Assembly: GCA_943372215.1 (NCBI GenBank) | Contig: CALRXU020000005.1 | Location: 62,001-126,000, forward strand | Reading direction: 5' to 3' | DNA: 64,000 nucleotides | Origin: UBA6183 sp943372215 | Lineage (GTDB): Bacteria > Bacteroidota > Bacteroidia > UKL13-3 | Shown here: in pieces, positions 59,688-64,000 of the stretch | How the letters are laid out: each line of letters begins with the position of its first letter | How positions within the stretch are numbered: position 1 is the stretch's first letter | Position numbers and translations under genes: made by a program | The notes under the pieces: generated by a model | Databases searched by the model: none | Seen by the model: only the letters and a program-made list of their open reading frames with translations | Told to the model about the DNA's origin: nothing

Positions 59688-60059
59688 ATCATTTCAATTT
59701 AAATGGTATTCACATCCTACTAATCCCATCTTACTTTTATATAAAAGTTTGTTGTAATAGTGTAGGTGTTAATTATGCGTATAACTTATTTATTTTTATT
59801 TGACTTTGTAGTTATTAGTCTTTAATTAACATTCAATTAACATACTAAATCATTGATTTTATGGTTGAATCACTTTTTTACCAACACTGTGGGTAAGCTA
59901 TAAACACATTCCAAACGTGGTAACATTTATTTACTAAACTTGGGCATAACCTTGGCTTAACATGTATACAATGTCGCACTTATTAGACTGAGGATGTGAA
60001 ATAAATAGTTTTCAACGTAAAAACAGCGATAAAATGTCGCAATACACATTCCATGTTGA
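59688..60059. other. AT-rich gap with two pairs of direct repeats
   Basis: About 370 bases without a supported gene, between pheS and the lipoprotein gene. ACACATTCCA occurs at 59904-59913 and 60044-60053. AATGTCGCA occurs at 59970-59978 and 60033-60041. A DnaA-box-like word with one mismatch (TGTGGGTAA) is at 59888-59896, but it is single. No hairpin terminator stands out. Confidence 0.5.
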
Positions 60060-61640
60060 TTACTCTATTAAAATACTCTGTTCCAGGTCCCAATAAGCTT
60101 TTAACGATAATTTATCAGCATGATAGCTAACTTTTTCCGGTTGTAAACCTTGTTTAAAGTCGCCATTATCCCAAATACCATTGTTATTGGTATCATGTAT
60201 AATCTTTACTTGGTATGAACCAGGTAATACATAGCCAATATTGATATCTGTGTTTGATTTAACTATGTATGATGCTAAGATATTTTTTTCTTCAGTATCA
60301 GTGATTTGGACAATGTACTGATATTTAGCTGGTGCAGCTAGTTTAATATGGAGCAATAAGGTAGCATAATCTTTAGCAGATTTAGTAAGAAAAGAAGCCT
60401 TATCAGTTTTGTTAAACTCTTGATAAACTGAAGTAAAGGAGCTGTCTAACAACTGTATTTGATACGATGTTTTCTCTTCCCAAGGATGGTATAAGCTAAA
60501 TTGAAAGGGAGAGTTTTGAACTAGTGAATAGTTAATTCTTAAAGAATCTTTGGTGAGTTTGATTCGCGAAGTATCAAAGGTTAACACTGGTGCAGTGAAA
60601 GTAAATTTAATAGAATCATTTAACTCAGGCTGTTTGTTAAAGGTACAAGTAAATTTACCGGATTTAATGATGGCCCTGTTTTTTACAGACAATCGATGTA
60701 TGGTGTCATTTGTTTTTAATTCAAGGTTTATGATACTGTCTTTAGGATAGTTGGCAGTAAATATATAGAAGGAGTCAATATTTGATTCTTGGTGAATGTG
60801 TTTGGTATATATTTTTTTACCTGATAAATCTTTAAATTTTGTGCCATAGGGTTTATAGATAACACAAACCAATTTATTAGCTTCATTACTAAAGGTATCA
60901 ATAATCTTACCTGGCTTATATGTATCAGGTTTAAATGATTTCAGGTTATGGCGCAAGCTATCTGCTGTGTTAATGCTATAAGATGAATAAGCAAAAACTT
61001 CATTTTTATCCACTTTTAGGTTCTTATTCTCATCCATAAAGGCAATAAGTTTAAATGAATCTTTAGGAAGGTTGTAAATACTAAAAGCCCCAGATATATC
61101 TGTTTTTGTAAGATATACTGGTTTCTTCGTAGTTACTGTGGAGTCTGTAAAACCTTTGGCTTCATATAAACCAATCGTAAAGTCCTTTTCAGCCTTATTA
61201 TTAAAACCTTGTTGCAATACACCAGTTATAAAATTAGAATCAATGGATTCACCGGTTGAAAAAACGTAAGAGAAACCTGCAACAAGGTTGTTTTCTTGAT
61301 TGTCGCCAATGGAATTGCCAAAGTTTAGGGTATAAGTGGTATTGGGTTTTAATGAATCTTTGATGAGTATTTCCAATGATTTTCCTTTGTTCACAAACTC
61401 TGGTTTGGTATTAAAAGGTGGAGATATGACAATTTGATCGTCTGGACTATTAAGTTGTATAAACTCACTAAAACGGACAGTGATTTTCTGTTTATTAAAA
61501 GAAGTTGATTTATTACTTGGTTTTAAATCAATCACTTCTGGCGACTTATCATCTTTGTTTCCTCCTGAAGGATTAACAATTTGCGCGCACGATCCAAGAA
61601 CGATAAGACCAACATAAAACAGGGATTTAAATAATTTCAT
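60060..61640 (-). CDS. Big_5/Ig-like domain lipoprotein
   Basis: The 526-residue protein has a lipoprotein signal (FKSLFYVGLIVLGSCAQ, cysteine at ~18). Residues ~33-130 form a Big_5-type Ig-like domain (SPEVIDLKPSNKSTSFNKQK, ITVRFSEFIQLNS, PNTTYTLNFGNSI). A carboxypeptidase-regulatory-like or transthyretin-like stretch follows (KTDISGAFSIYNLPKDSFKL, FMDENKNLKVDKNE). The C-terminal part repeats a similar stretch, ending in HDTNNNGIWDNGDFKQG. The two short D/N-rich loops (DENKNLKVDKNE, DTNNNGIWDNGD) look like calcium-binding dockerin-type turns. Function is unknown; it is 3 bases from the methyltransferase gene. Confidence 0.82.
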   Translation of the reverse strand: MKLFKSLFYVGLIVLGSCAQIVNPSGGNKDDKSPEVIDLKPSNKSTSFNKQKITVRFSEFIQLNSPDDQIVISPPFNTKPEFVNKGKSLEILIKDSLKPNTTYTLNFGNSIGDNQENNLVAGFSYVFSTGESIDSNFITGVLQQGFNNKAEKDFTIGLYEAKGFTDSTVTTKKPVYLTKTDISGAFSIYNLPKDSFKLIAFMDENKNLKVDKNEVFAYSSYSINTADSLRHNLKSFKPDTYKPGKIIDTFSNEANKLVCVIYKPYGTKFKDLSGKKIYTKHIHQESNIDSFYIFTANYPKDSIINLELKTNDTIHRLSVKNRAIIKSGKFTCTFNKQPELNDSIKFTFTAPVLTFDTSRIKLTKDSLRINYSLVQNSPFQFSLYHPWEEKTSYQIQLLDSSFTSVYQEFNKTDKASFLTKSAKDYATLLLHIKLAAPAKYQYIVQITDTEEKNILASYIVKSNTDINIGYVLPGSYQVKIIHDTNNNGIWDNGDFKQGLQPEKVSYHADKLSLKAYWDLEQSILIE

Positions 61641-61643
61641 TTG

Positions 61644-62537
61644 TTAATCTGCATGTTTAACCACAAATAATAAACTACTATGATCCATATTCTTTTGTGC
61701 TTTGAACATAGAAATAGCACCGGAAATAGCGCCTCTTAGAAACACAAAACTCTTTTTTTGATGAACCTCACTTCTCATGCTGATATAAGGGGCATCAAAT
61801 GGCATACTTTTGGTTTCAACCACCTTAAAGCCATGTTTAGCCATTAATAAAGCAAAACTGGTTTGATTAAAATGATAGAGGTGTCTGGGTACATCGTAAC
61901 CATCCCAAAAAGGGCCATAATGTTTTGCATCCCAGCTATTGCTATTAGGAACAGCTATAAAAAGTGTGCCACTTTTCTTTAGTAAGGCCTTAAGTTGTTT
62001 CATCCGTTCATTCAACAAATGAACGTGTTCTAATACATGCCACTGGGTAATTACGTCAAAGCTGGCAGGCTCAAGCGAATCCAAATCACTTTCTCTTTTC
62101 ACTTCGTATCCGAAAGTTTTTTTCACATATTCAACAGCCTCTTCACTTACATCCACGCCAACAGCATTAAATGTTCCGTCTTTTATTGTCCCATCTAAAA
62201 AGTAACCTAGCCCGCAACCCAAATCCATTAATTTACCGCTGGTGTGGTAAGTTTTAATATGCTTTAGCTTTTGTGTGATGCTATAGTTCCTTACCCAATC
62301 GTATACACGGTACATAAAGCTGAAGTCTTTTTTGCTACCTGCGTGCGATACATAACGGCTGCTTTGGTAATAAGGTCCAATTTCTTCCATGGCTGGCCTT
62401 GGATTGGTAAATAAAAAGGAGCAGTTTCCACAACGGTATAAATCAAACGAGTGTCCGGTAGCTACAAAATCAGTACAAGTGATTTCTTTATGAAGTGTAG
62501 TATGGCCACAAACAAGGCAATTGTTGAGGTTTTCCAT
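61644..62537 (-). CDS. Class I SAM-dependent methyltransferase with N-terminal zinc-ribbon-like motif
   Basis: The 297-residue protein begins with two cysteine pairs (NCLVCGHTT, YRCGNCSFLF), typical of a family linked to surface polysaccharide methylation. The Rossmann domain has the SAM motif LMDLGCGLGYFLDGTIKDG near residue 103. VITQWHVLEHV lies near residue 165 and the post-II segment is SGTLFIAVPNSNSWDAKHYG. The sugar or lipid target is unknown. It is co-directional with the downstream lipoprotein gene, three bases away, and lies 60 bases from mnmG. Confidence 0.87.
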   Translation of the reverse strand: MENLNNCLVCGHTTLHKEITCTDFVATGHSFDLYRCGNCSFLFTNPRPAMEEIGPYYQSSRYVSHAGSKKDFSFMYRVYDWVRNYSITQKLKHIKTYHTSGKLMDLGCGLGYFLDGTIKDGTFNAVGVDVSEEAVEYVKKTFGYEVKRESDLDSLEPASFDVITQWHVLEHVHLLNERMKQLKALLKKSGTLFIAVPNSNSWDAKHYGPFWDGYDVPRHLYHFNQTSFALLMAKHGFKVVETKSMPFDAPYISMRSEVHQKKSFVFLRGAISGAISMFKAQKNMDHSSLLFVVKHAD

Positions 62538-62597
62538 TAAGGCAAATAAAATAAAAATAAGTCGGTTATTGGTAAGGTTGCTATAAGGTTTTACGAA

Positions 62598-64000
62598 CTA
62601 TCTTCCTAAGTGAACCATAAGCACACTTACATCAGCTGGGGATATTCCACTAATTCTAGAAGCCTGACCAAGTGTTTTAGGGCGCTGTTTAATTAGTTTT
62701 TCTCTTGCTTCCATAGATATCGAACGCACAGTGCTAAAGTCAAACTGATCATGTATGCGAACATCTTCTAGGCGGTTCATTTTTTCTACAACTTGCTTTT
62801 CTTTTTCAAGATACCCTTCATATTTCATTAGAATTTCTGCTTGCAAAAGTGCTTCAGCATCAACGTCAGCTAAAAATGTTCGCACTGGCTCTAAGGCATG
62901 GGTGATGTCTTTAAGTTCAACCTGAGGGCGGCTTAGAATTTGGTCTAATTTATAGTTCTGTGCAATAAGAGATGTACCCAACTCTTCCAATAACGGGTTA
63001 ATCTCTGTTGGTGTAACAGAAGTCTTTTTAAAATACCGAATAACTTCTTCTGTATCAGTTACTTTATCTTGCGTTTGTTTAAGTTGCTCATCACTTGCAA
63101 GTCCAAGCTCATGGCCACGCTCTGTTAAACGGATGTCTGCATTATCTTGGCGTAATAAAATTCTGTATTCGGCACGGGAAGTAAACATTCTATAGGGCTC
63201 ATCAGTTCCTTTATTAACCAAGTCGTCAATAAGCACTCCAATATACGCTTCACTCCTCTTTAGTATAAAAGCCTCTTTCTCATGAATACTTTGGTGCGCA
63301 TTAATCCCAGCAATCAATCCTTGGCAAGCCGCTTCCTCATAGCCAGTGGTACCATTAATTTGGCCGGCAAAAAACAGGTTGTTTATCAGGTGTGTTTCTA
63401 ATGAAAGCTTCAATTGGGTGGGTGGAAAATAATCATACTCAATGGCATACCCAGGTCTAAATATCTTGGCTTGTTCAAAACCAGGTATTTCTCGTATGGC
63501 TTTAAACTGGATATGGTCAGGTAAAGATGTAGAGAAACCATTCACGTAAATTTCTACAGTGTTCCAACCTTCTGGCTCAACAAATATTTGGTGACGTTCC
63601 CTTTCTGCAAAACGATTAATTTTATCCTCAATACTTGGGCAGTAGCGAGGACCTAATCCTTGAATTCTTCCTGCATACATAGGTGACTCATCAAAGCCGG
63701 TTCTTAAAATGTCATGAACCGCTTCGTTGGTGTAGGTTATCCAACAAGGGCGCTGGTTTTTAACGGGCGATGTTTTTTTGCTGTAAGAGAACTTAGATGG
63801 AAACTCATCCCCGTCTTGTTTCTCCATTTTAGTATAATCTAAACTTCTGCCATCCACGCGCGGTGGTGTGCCCGTCTTCATTCTTCCACTTTCAAAACCG
63901 AGCCTGATAAGTTGTTCCGTTATACCCGTTGCGGCACTTTCGCTAATACGTCCTCCACCAAATTGTTTGGTTCCAATATGGATAATCCCATTTAAGAATG
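62598..64000 (-). CDS. mnmG: tRNA uridine 5-carboxymethylaminomethyl modification enzyme MnmG, C-terminal part
   Basis: MnmG with MnmE modifies the wobble uridine of several tRNAs. The visible 467 residues include the FLNGIIHIG and FGGGRISESAATG segments near the right edge, then RMKTGTPPRVDGRS and PCWITYTNEAVHDI. The later RIQGLGPRYCPSIEDKI and the TGYEEAACQGLIAGINA segment follow. The C-terminal helical domain ends with QASRISGISPADVSVLMVHL. The frame is open through base 64000; about 150 N-terminal residues with the FAD-binding start lie outside the window. Confidence 0.96.
   Translation of the reverse strand, partial: FLNGIIHIGTKQFGGGRISESAATGITEQLIRLGFESGRMKTGTPPRVDGRSLDYTKMEKQDGDEFPSKFSYSKKTSPVKNQRPCWITYTNEAVHDILRTGFDESPMYAGRIQGLGPRYCPSIEDKINRFAERERHQIFVEPEGWNTVEIYVNGFSTSLPDHIQFKAIREIPGFEQAKIFRPGYAIEYDYFPPTQLKLSLETHLINNLFFAGQINGTTGYEEAACQGLIAGINAHQSIHEKEAFILKRSEAYIGVLIDDLVNKGTDEPYRMFTSRAEYRILLRQDNADIRLTERGHELGLASDEQLKQTQDKVTDTEEVIRYFKKTSVTPTEINPLLEELGTSLIAQNYKLDQILSRPQVELKDITHALEPVRTFLADVDAEALLQAEILMKYEGYLEKEKQVVEKMNRLEDVRIHDQFDFSTVRSISMEAREKLIKQRPKTLGQASRISGISPADVSVLMVHLGR

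Noticed and set aside
59688..60059. Chromosomal origin near mnmG
   Set aside because: Only one imperfect DnaA-box-like word, no cluster, and no dnaA or rsmG visible. Proximity to mnmG is not a reliable marker in this phylum.
1..64000. CRISPR, prophage, insertion sequence, tRNA or rRNA
   Set aside because: No regular repeat-spacer array, no transposase or phage gene, and no recognisable RNA gene was seen in any gap.

Overview
The window is chromosomal DNA of a member of the Bacteroidota. The evidence is concordant. Several genes have the TAnnTTTG promoter element typical of the phylum. Families largely confined to it are present (DUF4846, DUF5686, DUF4286, lamin-tail surface proteins, the fused E1 2-oxoacid dehydrogenase), and there are many secreted or lipoprotein genes of unknown function. 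I cannot resolve the genus. No prophage, insertion sequence, tRNA, rRNA or CRISPR array is visible. The window opens inside recJ and closes inside mnmG.

Layout. 1-2.9 kb: end of recJ, then three envelope genes (M23 peptidase, DUF4846 protein, NlpC/P60 hydrolase). 2.9-8.1 kb: a phenylacetyl-CoA epoxidase operon (paaA, paaB, paaC, paaD) on the minus strand, led by a TetR-type repressor with a clear operator. A 475-residue multi-pass membrane protein is inserted between paaB and paaC. 8.2-21.3 kb: housekeeping and stress genes (GAF histidine kinase, RsmI-like methylase, PpiD-like chaperone, alpha/beta hydrolase, oxyR, metK, fused E1, rbfA, 3-hydroxyacyl-CoA dehydrogenase, Rieske-like lipoprotein). 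22.0-22.7 kb: a gene-free stretch with a composite, strongly folded repeat element. 22.7-44.2 kb: xth and a SET-domain protein, a large DUF5686 protein, a cyclophilin, a 1382-residue lamin-tail surface protein, purQ, feoAB, an OmpA-type protein, a glycosyltransferase, an ALDH7 dehydrogenase and a CAP-domain protein.

44.2-52.7 kb is the most interesting block. A PapD/DUF916-like periplasmic chaperone candidate, two paralogous small secreted proteins, a 969-residue outer-membrane barrel candidate with N- and C-terminal beta-sandwich domains, and an M1-type metallopeptidase all lie on the minus strand. A perfect hairpin terminator follows the first small protein. This arrangement resembles a chaperone-usher or WxL-type surface-fibre locus, but its genes match no standard fimbrial family that I recognise.

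52.8-64 kb: a TPR protein, comA (phosphosulfolactate synthase) and yqeY in one operon; then a LOG-family protein, the malic enzyme/phosphotransacetylase fusion, pheS, a 390-bp AT-rich gap, a Big_5-type lipoprotein, a methyltransferase and mnmG.

Genes that may work together: the paa operon with the 3-hydroxyacyl-CoA dehydrogenase at 20 kb (aromatic and acyl-CoA catabolism), the fused E1 and malic enzyme (central carbon), feoA/feoB (iron), and the 47-53 kb locus (surface structure). At least seven genes have the -7 promoter element only 4-5 bases before their ATG, which predicts leaderless mRNAs.
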